A stretch of DNA of 64,000 nucleotides from Stentor coeruleus (Eukaryota > Ciliophora > Heterotrichea > Heterotrichida > Stentoridae): contig MPUH01000072.1 in the NCBI GenBank assembly GCA_001970955.1, positions 56,862 to 120,861 on the forward strand. Direction: 5' to 3'. Each line of letters starts with the position of its first letter. The stretch's first letter is position 1. A program made the translations under genes and the position numbers. Of this stretch, positions 1 through 10,020 are shown one piece after another. The notes under the pieces are model-generated. The model was not told where the DNA came from. It made no database searches and worked only from the letters and a program-made list of their open reading frames with translations.

Positions 1-291
1 GTACTCTTTCACTTTTATTTTATAATTACTGAAATTTTTCGAATGATGCTTTAGTGGAGGTAGTATTATAGATGGTTTGGAAGTGCTGTCTATGATTTTT
101 TTAGACTTTTTAGATTTTTTTAGGTTGTTTGTCATATTAGACTCTTCGATAGATATTTTTGGGCTTGAAGATAAAAATGCATGTCTTGTTGATAAGCATT
201 TCGGCTCGTACTTTTTGAGTAAGCTTAAAACTTTTTTGTCAAGGTTTAGCTTAGTCTTGAATGAAGGATTCTGACTGTTAATTGGATGCAT
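1..291 (-). CDS. Unknown basic protein, N-terminal part, runs off the window edge
   Basis: An open frame starts at the ATG read at 291-289 and runs without a stop to base 1 (97 codons). The product is rich in Lys and Ser, starting MHPINSQNPSF, with a central KKSKKSKK cluster and no recognisable domain. A short unrelated frame lies on the other strand at 77-274, but it is hydrophobic and AT-driven. The minus-strand frame has the Lys/Ser-rich look of the neighbouring predicted proteins. The gene is partial and its function is unknown. Confidence 0.45.
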   Translation of the reverse strand, partial: MHPINSQNPSFKTKLNLDKKVLSLLKKYEPKCLSTRHAFLSSSPKISIEESNMTNNLKKSKKSKKIIDSTSKPSIILPPLKHHSKNFSNYKIKVKEY

Positions 292-395
292 TTATAAAAT
301 TACAATAAAATGATATCCTTTCTTATCTACTTATAAATATATTACAAAAATAAATAACTTTTCTTCTTATTCTAATTATCTATCATACTTAATAC

Positions 396-1016
396 TCATG
401 AAGGGCTAAGGACTCTTGCATAAGGATTGCTTAAAAATTTTTCAGCCAGCTTCCCCATCCCTAATTCTAAATCTTTCGAGCGATATTTTTCAATTGAGCA
501 TGTGTTCGGTTCTTTAACCTCCAAAAGATCTGGAAGTGACTTATTATATTTCATTCGATAATGAGGTGAATTTAAAGTTTCTTTTTTATGATTATGCAAA
601 GCAAGATCTTTTTGAACATCGTCTTTTATTTTACTCTGAACATTTTTCAAATATTTCGGGACAATTCTTTGTTTTTTATCACTATTTGTCGCCATAGTAG
701 GGCTGCTATACCTTTTTGAATTCTGCGGGTTTTTTTCTTTTATATCCCCAGGTAAACTAGTATTAGGTCGATCAAATTTGGAGAGTTTTGGCTGTGGAGT
801 TTCATGGTTTTTAGAAGACTTACGATTATTTTTAGGTACTTTACCGCGGATATTAATTAGTGTCTCAAGAGCACTTATTTTAGGATTTGAAAGTATTTGT
901 TTTATTTGCCGAACTCCGTATAGTATTGAATAATAAATGCATTTGTTCCATTGGTCTTTTGGGAAGGAACTTAGGAAATCCTGAATTTCCTGGTCTTTTC
1001 TTAAGTCTTCAAGCAT
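396..1016 (-). CDS. Unknown basic, Ser/Lys/Asn-rich protein (206 aa)
   Basis: A single uninterrupted frame starting MLEDLRKDQEIQDF. Residues 1-60 look folded and helical (one Trp, several Ile/Leu). The remainder is basic and low in hydrophobics, which suggests a disordered tail with many Ser-Pro and Lys-Ser pairs. No known domain was recognised. It lies between the partial gene at the window edge (104 nt away) and the Myb gene, all on the minus strand. No intron is evident. Confidence 0.6.
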   Translation of the reverse strand: MLEDLRKDQEIQDFLSSFPKDQWNKCIYYSILYGVRQIKQILSNPKISALETLINIRGKVPKNNRKSSKNHETPQPKLSKFDRPNTSLPGDIKEKNPQNSKRYSSPTMATNSDKKQRIVPKYLKNVQSKIKDDVQKDLALHNHKKETLNSPHYRMKYNKSLPDLLEVKEPNTCSIEKYRSKDLELGMGKLAEKFLSNPYARVLSPS

Positions 1017-1285
1017 AATTATAATTTAATATTAAGTTTTGGTAAAGAGATTTTTTTTAAATAAGAAATTATGATGAGAGGAATAGTAAATAAGTTGTGT
1101 GTAGTAAATAAGATTATGTGTATTTTTGTATTTAAATAAATAGTTTCATTTTAAATAAGATTTTGTAGTATTCGGTTGGAGATATAGGAATTTTATAACA
1201 GGTAGTGAGAAAATTAAAATTTTTGAACATAAAAACTAAGTAAAAAAAATAATATTAACTAATTAATAACTGAATTGTCTCATAC

Positions 1286-2293
1286 CTATGTGGTATACGG
1301 CATATTTTTTGGACTAAAATAATGTTGAAAGTGGTTTGTAGGTGAGAAAGCAGGAAATACAAATGCCCCAGCATGTGGGGAAGGTATTTGAGTAATAATC
1401 TCTAAAGGATGTAAGTGTTCATTATTCATAATATTCATCCTTTTAAACCCAGATGGACTATTCGGTATTTCATCATAAGACGTTGCAGGTGACTGATATT
1501 TATCCCAAGCATAATTCACATCTTCAGGAGGGAATTTGAAAATATTGTTTTTATTATTGATCGGGGCAGGATTCATTGTACTAATAAAATAAGACGGAGA
1601 AAAAGGTTCAAGTATCTTGATTTCCCTAGCTTTAGTTGGTGATGGACATACTATTTCTACAGGTTTATTCCTAACAGTCACAGGTTCTGATTTTATAGGC
1701 TTAATATATTCAGGTTCAAAATCATCTTCATCCTGATAACTTTCAGTTCTAGAACTCAATCTATTAGATCTTCGTCTGTATATTTATTACAATACAATCC
1801 CGTCTATGCATTTATTTATTTTTCTCTTCCGATCATCTTTAATTTCTAATATTTTTCCTGTTAACTCTCGATCTTGAATAACATCTTGGACAGAAAGTGT
1901 TATATGTTCACTTTGGCTATGGTTTCTGTTATGCCATCTGATTTTTCTTCGTATTGTGCTATAGAAATGATTTTTGATTGAATTATCTGTTCGGCCTGGA
2001 AGCAATTTTGCAATGTCAGACCATTGGTTCCCATGGGTCAGTTGATAGTCGAAAATGATTTTTTCTTCTTCTTCGCTCCAGTAATTTTTAACTATATGTG
2101 GGTCTAAATGATTGTGCCACCTTTCACGGCATTGTTTTGCTGTTCTTCCTCGAATGTTGTATCGAGTTATTAGCATTTTAGCGATCAAGGTCCATTCCTT
2201 GGTGCCAAATTCTTCAGCCAAACACTTGATTGCGTCGTCTTCCTATGTTATTTTTACTTCAAGACCCCAGGGTTTTCTATCGTGATGAGACAT
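1286..2293 (-). CDS. Two-repeat (R2R3-type) Myb DNA-binding protein
   Basis: A three-exon gene whose frame is restored by two 15-nt introns (2243-2257 and 1776-1790), giving 325 aa. The first exon supplies [12 protein letters not shown], which completes the first Myb repeat with its first Trp. Repeat one ends near [16 protein letters not shown], and repeat two runs from [12 protein letters not shown] to [14 protein letters not shown], with regularly spaced Trp residues. These are the helix-turn-helix signatures of animal, plant and protist c-Myb-like transcription factors. The C-terminal 170 residues are Pro/Ser/Asn-rich and probably disordered. It is a likely nuclear transcriptional regulator; targets cannot be read from the sequence. 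Confidence 0.88.
1776..1790 (-). other. 15-nt intron in Myb gene
   Basis: GTAATAAATATACAG, phase 2. Retention would give an immediate TAA. Removal fuses the Myb domain to the Pro/Ser-rich C-terminal exon. Confidence 0.82.
2243..2257 (-). other. 15-nt intron in Myb gene
   Basis: GTAAAAATAACATAG lies in phase 0 between the codons for ...WGLE and EDDAIK. Removing it completes the first Myb repeat. If retained it ends in an in-frame TAG. Confidence 0.88.
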
Positions 2294-3264
2294 TTATATA
2301 AGCAGCAAATAAGTTTATTCTATTTAAATAAAGTATTAATGATTGCTAATTTAAGCTTAATTTATAACTGTTATAGGATTTGTAACAAATTACCATTTAT
2401 TATGTATCCTATTTTTATTTGGAATAAATAAAATACTTGTTTTAAATTCTATGATGGCAACTTAAAAATTATTTCTTTTTTCTAAAAATGAATACAAAAT
2501 TTATCAAATAAAATACTATCTCTATTGCATTTTAACATAATCATTTTTAAATAAAAACTAAACTATCTATTATTAGTAAATTAATTAAATCATTAAATAA
2601 ATATTGAATAGAAAACTTTTTTTCATTAGAACGAGAGTTATTTTCAACTGATCTAATTTCCAATTTATATGTAAAACATTGAAATATAGATATTTTTTAA
2701 GTAATGACTAAGATTCAAAAAATAGCTACTTTTGAANGAGAGTTATTTTCAACTGATCTAATTTCCAATTTATATGTAAAACATTGAAATATAGATATTT
2801 TCTAAGTAATGACTAAGATTCAAAAAATAGCTACTTTTGAATTACATCTGAAAGGTTAATGTCTTAAACTTTTATAAAAAATTGATAATTTTAAAAATCC
2901 AAATATTTTTCAAGCAAGAAAATCTCAAGGTATCTTAATGAGTTAACAAAAAAACATATATATATTATTTGTATATAAATTTCTATATCAATTTTCATTA
3001 TAGAAAGCATAATTAACAAATCCTAACTCATCAATTAATTATTCTTTTAGGAACTAAACAGAATACATAAATATATTACAAAAAACTTTTTAAAATGATA
3101 AAGAATCGAAAAAAATCAACAGAAATCTGAGCCTAAGCAGTTAGATATTACTTAGTTTAGTAAATTCATAAAAATATTATAAAAACTATATTAGCCATTC
3201 TGATAATATTAATAAAGATAGAGAAATATCATTTGCTTTATATTTAGAAATCATATCAATATAA
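2294..3264. other. Spacer between divergent Myb and GDI genes
   Basis: A 971-nt AT-rich spacer shared by the 5' ends of the Myb and GDI genes. It contains the duplicated block around the N at 2737. I see no further gene in it. Confidence 0.6.
2633..2841. repeat. Near-identical 104-nt direct duplication around a single N (assembly join)
   Basis: Copies at 2633-2736 and 2738-2841 differ at one visible position and are separated by only the N at 2737. This is the pattern expected of two contig ends that overlap but were joined with a one-base gap. It is probably not a biological repeat. Confidence 0.85.
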
Positions 3265-4632
3265 ATGGATGAAATTTACGATGTGATAGTTCTTGGCACT
3301 GGACTCACTGAGTGTATTTTATCAGGTCTTTTCTCTGCTCATGGGAAAAAAGTCCTCCATCTTGATAGAAACAGTTTTTACGGAGGTGAGACAGCATCAT
3401 TAAATCTCACAAACCTATACAAAATGTTTTACCCATCCAGAGAACCCCCTTCACATCTTGGAGCAAACAGAGATTGGAATGTCGACTTGGTACCAAAATT
3501 CACAATGGCAAACGGTAAACTTGTTAAAATTATTCTTCATACTGAGACTGTTTCTAATAATCTCGAATGGAAATGCGTTCACGGATCATTTGTCATGCAA
3601 GTTAGCGCAGGAGGTTTTTTCAGTAAATCAAAGGCAAAAGTTCATAAAGTTCCAGCAACAGATATAGAAGCATTAAAAAGTGATTTGATGGGTTTGTTAG
3701 AAAAACGTAGATGTAAGAAATTCTTTAAGTTTGTTCAAGACTATGACCCAGCTAATTCTACAACTTATAAAGGTATGGATTTAAAAAAACAACCATTTCT
3801 TTATTTGATTACTGTTTTTGGTCTTGAAAAGAATACTGTTGATTTTATCTGTCATGCTATAGCTTTATATACAAATGATGAATGCTTACAAAGACCTTGC
3901 GTTGAGGTTATGATGAAAATTAAACTTTATATGGATAGTATTGGTTTATATGGAGATTCCCCTTTTTTGTATCCGATTTATGGAATTGGAGGGATTGCTG
4001 AAGGTTTTTCACGTCTTAGTGCAATTTATGGAGGGACTTATATGCTAAATAAGAGTATTGATGAAATTATTTTTAATGAAGATGGGAAAGTTATTGGAGT
4101 GAGGTCAGGAGAAGATATTGCTAGATCTCCAATTATATTATGTGATCCTTCTTATGCTGTATCTTTAGGTAAAGTTAGATCAATAGGTAAAGTAATAAGA
4201 GCAATTTGTATTATTGATCATTATATTCCTGATACTAATCATATTCCATCAGGGCAGATTATTATTCCACAAAGACAGACTGGAAGACGAAATGATATTT
4301 TTATCAGTTATATGAGTAACTCACATTGTGTGTGTCCTAAAGGATACTATATTGCAATTTGTAGTACTTCAGTAGAAACTGATACTCCTGAAAATGAACT
4401 TCAACCTGCTTTTGCTTTATTAGGAGAAATCATGACAACTTTTATTAAAGTATATGATAATTTCGAACCAAATGAGGATGGGTCTAGAGATAACCTTTTT
4501 ATTTCCAAGAGCTATGATTCTACATCACATTTTGAAACTGCATGTGAAGATGTTATTTCTTTATATGAAAGAATTATGGGAGAAAGATTGAACTTGGAAA
4601 CTACACTTAAACCTTTTACACAGGATAGTTAA
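3265..4632 (+). CDS. GDI1: Rab GDP dissociation inhibitor (GDI)
   Basis: A full-length 455-aa GDI, the usual size for the family. GDI extracts prenylated GDP-bound Rab from membranes and returns it to the cytosol. The N-terminus reads YDVIVLGTGLTECILSGLFS, the degenerate dinucleotide-fold motif of the GDI/REP family, followed by LHLDRNSFYGGE. DLVPKFTMANGKLVK and the LYPIYGIGGIAEGFSRL stretch are other family signatures. The tail lacks the large insertion of Rab escort proteins, which favours GDI over REP. Three Rab genes occur in the same window. No intron is needed. Confidence 0.93.
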   Translation: MDEIYDVIVLGTGLTECILSGLFSAHGKKVLHLDRNSFYGGETASLNLTNLYKMFYPSREPPSHLGANRDWNVDLVPKFTMANGKLVKIILHTETVSNNLEWKCVHGSFVMQVSAGGFFSKSKAKVHKVPATDIEALKSDLMGLLEKRRCKKFFKFVQDYDPANSTTYKGMDLKKQPFLYLITVFGLEKNTVDFICHAIALYTNDECLQRPCVEVMMKIKLYMDSIGLYGDSPFLYPIYGIGGIAEGFSRLSAIYGGTYMLNKSIDEIIFNEDGKVIGVRSGEDIARSPIILCDPSYAVSLGKVRSIGKVIRAICIIDHYIPDTNHIPSGQIIIPQRQTGRRNDIFISYMSNSHCVCPKGYYIAICSTSVETDTPENELQPAFALLGEIMTTFIKVYDNFEPNEDGSRDNLFISKSYDSTSHFETACEDVISLYERIMGERLNLETTLKPFTQDS

Positions 4633-4978
4633 TAGTTATAAAAATGTTGGGAATTTTTTGTTGAGATGATATAATATAAGTAGTGATTTATTAGATAGTT
4701 AATAATATAAAAGATTTTAGGAAAATTAATGAAAGGTTTTTAAGTTATGAAAAGATTTTGATTAATTTTTATAATAGTCTAGATGGTTTGATTAATAAAA
4801 ATTTACTGATTAATGGAATATGAAGATAGTAAATTATATATAATATTTTTTGTGTTAATTTTTAATCGATTTTAGTTAGTTTGTAGAATTATTAGTATAT
4901 TATCTTAAATGCATAAGATTTATATAATTTAAGTTTTAAATAAGTATTTATATCGTCTTTGAAAATATTAAAAAAAAG
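4633..4978. other. Spacer downstream of GDI
   Basis: 346 nt, AT-rich. The first part is G-rich and C-poor on the + strand, matching the 3'-flank bias seen elsewhere in the window. The run of A just before 4979 is the oligo-T of the minus-strand tRNA terminator. No gene is seen. Confidence 0.55.
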
Positions 4979-5050
4979 TGAGCTCGAAGGGATTTGAACC
5001 CTCAACCTTCTGATTTGGAGTCAGACGCGCTACCGTTGCGCCACGAACCC
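4979..5050 (-). tRNA. trnW-CCA: tRNA-Trp (anticodon CCA)
   Basis: A complete 72-nt cloverleaf on the minus strand. The acceptor stem GGGTTCG pairs with CGAGCTC using two G-T wobbles, followed by discriminator A. The D arm is GCGC/GCGC, the anticodon stem TCTGA/TCAGA encloses loop CTCCAAA, and the T arm contains TTCAAAT. The anticodon CCA reads UGG. There is no intron and no encoded CCA tail. A run of T directly downstream on the minus strand fits an RNA polymerase III terminator. Confidence 0.96.
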
Positions 5051-5858
5051 TGTTAGGATAATATATTTCAACTACATTAAATAGCGCTTTAATTTGCTTT
5101 TTTACTAACTATTTAAGGCCAATTAGAAATTATATTACATATATTTCATACAAAAAATGTCTTTTTAAATAGGATTGTATTATAAAAATCATAGTTTTAT
5201 AGATGAATAAGTTTTGTATAGTATTTTTTTATATATTGCTTTGAAAATAAATATTTATTCTAACAACTTTGAAGCAGAGCATAAAATGTATACACGATGT
5301 AATGATTTCTTATATCAGATTATGATTATATATTTTTATGTTATATATAATAAAAGTCTAAATATTGAATATTAGTATATATAACATTACATCATTTTAT
5401 GCTTTATGCAAAAAAATGAAAGCAAGTTAGTCTTATTAAATTTTACAAGAAACCAGAGACTATATTCACATATAAAAGCTAGTAATTTATAAAAAATCTC
5501 TAATTATTATAAACTCAAAGCAAATCAAGATAGAACTTAAAAGGTTTATAATTCTCAAAATTTTAAAACTGACACTATAATAAAATAATTCTGATATACT
5601 TCTTATTTGTATTATACTATTTTTTTCTCCTGAAAGCTGTAATAATTAAAACAATAAAAAATACTTTAGCGATTTAAAAATCAGTATAGTAACACCTTCA
5701 ATAAATAATAAATTAAATCTACTTATCTAATTATTATCTTCATCCTAAAACAACTTTTTCATCCTCTCAAATGCACTTTTCTTTATATATCAAAGTATTC
5801 ATAAATCACACCTAGTCTTACTAATACCATATAAGAATTCTTATGATTAAGATTTCAA
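5051..5858. other. Spacer between tRNA-Trp and CDPK 3' end
   Basis: 808 nt, AT-rich, with no gene seen. It contains an imperfect inverted repeat (5274-5409, listed separately). The part next to the CDPK stop is C-rich and G-poor on the + strand, as expected for a 3' flank of a minus-strand gene here. Confidence 0.55.
5274..5409. repeat. Imperfect inverted repeat, MITE-like
   Basis: The left arm (5274-5304) has GCATAAAATG and ATGTAATG blocks separated by eight extra bases. The right arm (5385-5409) carries the reverse complement, CATTACATCATTTTATGC. The arms enclose about 80 nt of AT-rich sequence. It could be a small non-autonomous element or simply an AT-rich palindrome. No target-site duplication was confirmed. 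Confidence 0.4.
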
Positions 5859-7433
5859 TTAGCACTCATCATTATCGCTATCTTCTTCTAACGAGGAGTT
5901 TTCTTCATCTTCATTAAGGTGTTCAACATGCACAGACACTTTATCTTCTTCATGTTCAATTTTTTCAATAAGCAAATCCTGAAATTCTTCAAAATCTATA
6001 ACCCCATCACAATTAGCATCAGCTTCTTCAATCAAATCCTCAATAACCTCCATAGGTATTATTGCCCCTGAACTTAACCAAGACATTAATTCTTGTTTTT
6101 CAATACTATCAGATTTATCTTTATCAAAATAATAAAAGGCTTTACGTAGATTTTCTTTACAAACATAACTTTCTTCTTCAAGTGATACTCTTATGAATTC
6201 AGTATAATCTATATCCCCATTTCCATCATTATCAACAAGTTTCCAGATTCTTTCAACTTCTTTTAATGCATCTTCTTTACTCATATCTAAACGTAAACGA
6301 TCTGTTAGTTCACTTCGAGAAATGACCCCATTTCTATCAACATCAAGTTCAGAAAACACTTTTTCTAAACGTTTTAGCTCTTGATTGTTTTCTTGGATTT
6401 GCCCAAGAATAAAAGTTTGAAAAAGCCCTTTGAGTTTTGGTTTCTTTGTCAACGACAACATACGTGTTAAGGTTTTTCTAAAAACCATATCATCAGTTGG
6501 TATGTTTGCTTTTGTTTGTATCCAAGGATGCTCTAAAGCTTGTTTTGCTGTGAATCGATTATTAGGATTTTTTTTTAGAAGTGATTCTAATAAACTTTTA
6601 GCTAAAGGTGACAGATGCTCCATAAGCCCATCTTTAAGGTTTATATTGTCTTGAGAGATTTTATTGAGAATTTCATCACGACTACTTCCGTCAAATGGAA
6701 AGTTTCCAGTAAGCAGCAAATACATGATGACCCCACAGCTCCAAACATCACATTTTTCATTGTAGTTCTCTTTAATTACTTCAGGTGCTATATAGAATGA
6801 AGTTCCAGTAAATTTCGATAGCCGCTTTCCCATGAAAAAAGTAGCAATATTGAAATCTATAAGCTTCAAATGTAAATCTTTGTCTTTTGATGAAATTAAT
6901 ATGTTCTCTAACTTGATATCTCTATGTACAATACTTTTATTGTGAATATAGTTGACTGCTGAAAAAATCTGATTCATTATTTTGGCTGCAGAGTCTTCAT
7001 CATATTTTCCTACTCTTTCAAGTTCATCAAAAAGATCTCCTTCTGGGCAATATTCCATAACAATGTAGTAGTATCTTACATCTTCGAAATACTCAAAAAT
7101 TTTAAGTATGTTTGGGTGGTCTAATGTTTTCAGTATATCAACTTCGTTTAGGACTGACTTTTGATCAGCCAATTTTGTATTTAACCAAAGTTTATCGATA
7201 ATTTTTACAGCTCGCTTTTCTTTTGTTCTAATATGATCACATATCCACACTTCTCCATATGATCCATAGCCAATCGGGAAGGATGTGAGGTTATAAATAG
7301 AAGAAAAGTGGCTTTGGTTTTCTTGGATAAATAATCCAGTATTAAAAAGTATGTCTTCTATCGAATTGTATGAAGCTAAGCGCTTAGGTTTTTCTGTTTC
7401 TGTTTCAGTTCCGACAGAACAAAATGACCCCAT
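5859..7433 (-). CDS. Calcium-dependent protein kinase (CDPK)
   Basis: 524 aa with classic CDPK architecture. The N-terminus MGSFCS fits N-myristoylation at Gly2 plus palmitoylation at Cys5, so it is probably membrane-anchored. The kinase domain spans about residues 50-308, with glycine loop GYGSYGEV, Lys77, HRD at 170-172 and APE. The magnesium-binding DFG is DFN (193-195), an unusual but conservative change. A junction helix leads to four EF-hands: three canonical (DVDRNGVISRSE, DNDGNGDIDYTE, DANCDGVIDFEE) and one with Asp replacing the loop Gly (DKDKSDSIEKQE). The tail is acidic. It is activated by calcium and phosphorylates Ser/Thr; substrates are unknown. Confidence 0.95.
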   Translation of the reverse strand: MGSFCSVGTETETEKPKRLASYNSIEDILFNTGLFIQENQSHFSSIYNLTSFPIGYGSYGEVWICDHIRTKEKRAVKIIDKLWLNTKLADQKSVLNEVDILKTLDHPNILKIFEYFEDVRYYYIVMEYCPEGDLFDELERVGKYDEDSAAKIMNQIFSAVNYIHNKSIVHRDIKLENILISSKDKDLHLKLIDFNIATFFMGKRLSKFTGTSFYIAPEVIKENYNEKCDVWSCGVIMYLLLTGNFPFDGSSRDEILNKISQDNINLKDGLMEHLSPLAKSLLESLLKKNPNNRFTAKQALEHPWIQTKANIPTDDMVFRKTLTRMLSLTKKPKLKGLFQTFILGQIQENNQELKRLEKVFSELDVDRNGVISRSELTDRLRLDMSKEDALKEVERIWKLVDNDGNGDIDYTEFIRVSLEEESYVCKENLRKAFYYFDKDKSDSIEKQELMSWLSSGAIIPMEVIEDLIEEADANCDGVIDFEEFQDLLIEKIEHEEDKVSVHVEHLNEDEENSSLEEDSDNDEC

Positions 7434-8216
7434 AGTTTTAAATTATGATTTTAAGGTGTTGGGTTTTATTGTTAAAAAATATGTATTTAATCAACTTAAA
7501 TATCTTATAATATTTGTTTGTATCTCTATATTTATTTTAATAACGGTTTAAGTTCAAATAAGATTATATTTGAAGAGTTTTATTATGGAAGAAACTAAGC
7601 TGCATTTGAATTTTATAAAGAAGAAACTGATGATAATGTTTTATTTTGAAAAAAACTTAAAAAACTGATACCATCTTAGTAGATTTTTATAACTATTATA
7701 ATAAAATATAATTTTTCAGAGGTTTTTTATAAATAGGTTTAAGCAGGGTTTAGTTTCTAGATAAGCATTTAGAAATACACTGTATTGTAATTTAAAAATC
7801 GTCTTATTTAAAATTTTACTATGAAGTAAGTATCAGAAATAAGTCAACTTAAATTGTTGTATGCAAAAAGAAATTTATGTTTGTTATAGTTTATTAGTGA
7901 AGCTTGATAGAAGGAGTTTGAAAAAGTTATTCAAAATTCTTTTTGTTATTCTCTTTTAATATTACGATGATTATTTTCCATAAAAAATAGCCTTGAGATA
8001 AAATTCAAAGGTGAGTAATATAAAAGGAATGAAAACTTCTTAATCTGAGACCTTAAAACTGGAGTAAAGTGAGACTTAAAAAATAAAAATTTAGCAAATA
8101 TTCCAAAAACAGGTAAACTACATAAGAGTATATTTAAATATAGTTTTTTACGAATAAAAAATACTAGAATGGCTTTAATAAATTATTGACTAATAAATAC
8201 ATATAAAACTAATAGA

Positions 8217-8376
8217 AAGACTTCCTCAACCAAGTAAAGAGTCACATAACCAGCGACAATGAGTGGTTTAATATACCAAATCTACCTAAAAAAAAAGAGA
8301 TCATAGGACAAACAAATCTCGATCGGACAAGGTTTAAATCATTCCACCTTAACTATCACCTACTTTAAACTTTAAA
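8217..8376 (+). mobile_element. Dispersed repeat copy A, 3' end of an unidentified coding element
   Basis: About 160 nt that is nearly 90% identical by eye to 37970-38126. Both copies keep an open frame to the same stop: KDFLNQVKSHITSDNEWFNI... and ...RTRFKSFHLNYHLL here. Differences include synonymous changes. Similarity fades a few bases upstream but continues to the 3' end CTACTTTAAACTTTAAA. Copies sharing a 3' end but differing in 5' extent are typical of truncated non-LTR retrotransposons; the family is not identified. Confidence 0.55.
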
Positions 8377-8792
8377 TTAACAATATTATATCTTATATTC
8401 CTTTAGAATAATTTTATAAATATAAACACATAGGGAAAATATAATAAAATTAGAAAATAAAAGCAAATTGTATGAGTTTAATAGAGTAAACAGTATCTAA
8501 CTTATTTTCAGAAACTTTTTCTATAAATAGCAAGAGTAAATTATCAGGACAATTCAATACGATAATAATTTGCAAATATTATCACGAAAAAAAACAGAAA
8601 CATGCTGATCAATCATTTTAAGCAAATTATAGTATTTTGTTTTAAAAACTTCTGATTAAATGCTTGAATATTGCAATCTATCATTTTTGAAGAGGACTTT
8701 GAAAATTATAAAATTTAGAAAACCTAAGCATTATGGTAGTAATATTATGCTTTTAGAAATTTAGAAATTTTTCAAACTCAGATTGCAAATAA

Positions 8793-8939
8793 AACTTTTT
8801 GTAAGTAGCCAATATTCTTAAGGTTATCAAAAACTTTATTTTTAAAGGAATTATAACTATTTTAAATTGATTCCNAACTTTTTGTAAGTAGCCAATATTC
8901 TTAAGGTTATCAAAAACTTTATTTTTAAAGGAATTATAA
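8793..8939. repeat. 64-nt direct duplication around a single N (assembly join)
   Basis: Copies at 8793-8856 and 8876-8939 flank 18 nt of unmatched sequence plus the N at 8875. This is consistent with an unmerged contig overlap where one contig end carries a short unreliable tail. Confidence 0.8.
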
Positions 8940-9146
8940 GTTTATCGTATGATAAAAGCTTTGCAAATTGCACTTCATTATTTTAATAAATGTTTTGATA
9001 TAGTATCAGTATTTTATAAGATATAATATACATGTTTTTGATTGGCTAACTGACAATTTATACAAAAATTATTTTTTTACATAAGATTCGCCAAGCTATA
9101 AGATTCTAAAACTGTCTATGAAAATTAATTTCTATTATAAAAAATA

Positions 9147-9989
9147 TTAAGGCAACACCATTCCTAAATTGTTCATAATAGAATTGACCCATCTTTTAGT
9201 ATTTTCTTCAGTAACTAGCGTCCCTTCTTTAAAAGCAGCCGGTATATATTTTTTCAAAAAATCTTTTCCTTTTGTATGTTCTGATATTCTCATAAAACAC
9301 CTAACAATATGCTTAAGAAGTCTTTGTGATGGTTGTTCTTTAATTAACTCAACCATATTATTAAGGACACTACAAATCTAAATAAAAATCACCGTATGAA
9401 GTCTATCAAATGTCTGACACAAATAATTAAGTCCATTTTCATCATATAATATTTTCTGAATAATAAAAGTTGCAACAGTTTTCGATAATTCACTTCCTCT
9501 ATCCATTATCCTTAAACATAAAGGGATAATTTCTGTATGTATAAGAAAATTAATAACCTCAGGATCATCTGCTTTTACCAATGCTCCAATCACACCAAGT
9601 GATGTCAATTTCAAATATTCATAAGGCCTTGAGTTGCTTAATGTATTAAGAAAAGGATAAAGGAATAATGGTATATGAGCAGATAAAAATGAACCTCGAG
9701 TATCAGCATGAGATGCTAAGCATTGAAAAAGTGCCAAAACATTACAGACTTTATTTGAAGTCATAACATTTAAAGTTGGTGGGACAAGTAGCGGGTAGAC
9801 TTCAACAATTTCTTGTAATCTAAATATTCATTACAAAGCTGCAATAGTTCCTACTGAATACCATAAAATTGGGGCAAGTTCAGGAAAGGTTTCTCTATTC
9901 CTAGACAACTCAACAAGTGCTTCTTCTCTTTTCTCTGGGATCAACAAGTCTAAGACTAATTGATGCATTGTCACTTTGAGATTTTCCAT
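9147..9989 (-). CDS. CNOT9: CNOT9/RCD1 (Caf40), CCR4-NOT complex subunit
   Basis: Three exons joined across two 15-nt introns give 270 aa; the animal protein is about 300. The joined protein carries RCD1 hallmarks throughout: [96 protein letters not shown] and [20 protein letters not shown]9 is an armadillo-repeat scaffold of the CCR4-NOT deadenylase that binds NOT1 and tryptophan-containing partners to repress mRNAs. The start codon follows the upstream gene's stop by only 31 nt. Confidence 0.96.
9378..9392 (-). other. 15-nt intron in CNOT9 gene
   Basis: GTGATTTTTATTTAG, phase 0, ending in an in-frame TAG if retained. Removal joins ...FDRLHT to [14 protein letters not shown]. The same 15 bases form an intron of the VPS50 gene (17150-17164). 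Confidence 0.92.
9820..9834 (-). other. 15-nt intron in CNOT9 gene
   Basis: GTAATGAATATTTAG, phase 2. Retention yields TAA at once. Removal restores the strongly conserved GTIAALLQEIV segment. Confidence 0.94.
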
Positions 9990-10020
9990 TATATCTATTC
10001 AAATACTTTATATCCTAATA

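Larger units (their letters stand above)
7434..9146. other. Long AT-rich spacer
   Basis: 1.7 kb between the CDPK start and the CNOT9 stop. It contains a dispersed coding repeat (8217-8376) and the duplicated block at the N of 8875. Otherwise I see no gene or structured RNA. Confidence 0.5.

Noticed and set aside
77-274. Plus-strand 65-codon frame at the left edge
   Set aside because: Hydrophobic, Phe-rich and antisense to a longer, more gene-like open frame on the minus strand (1-291).
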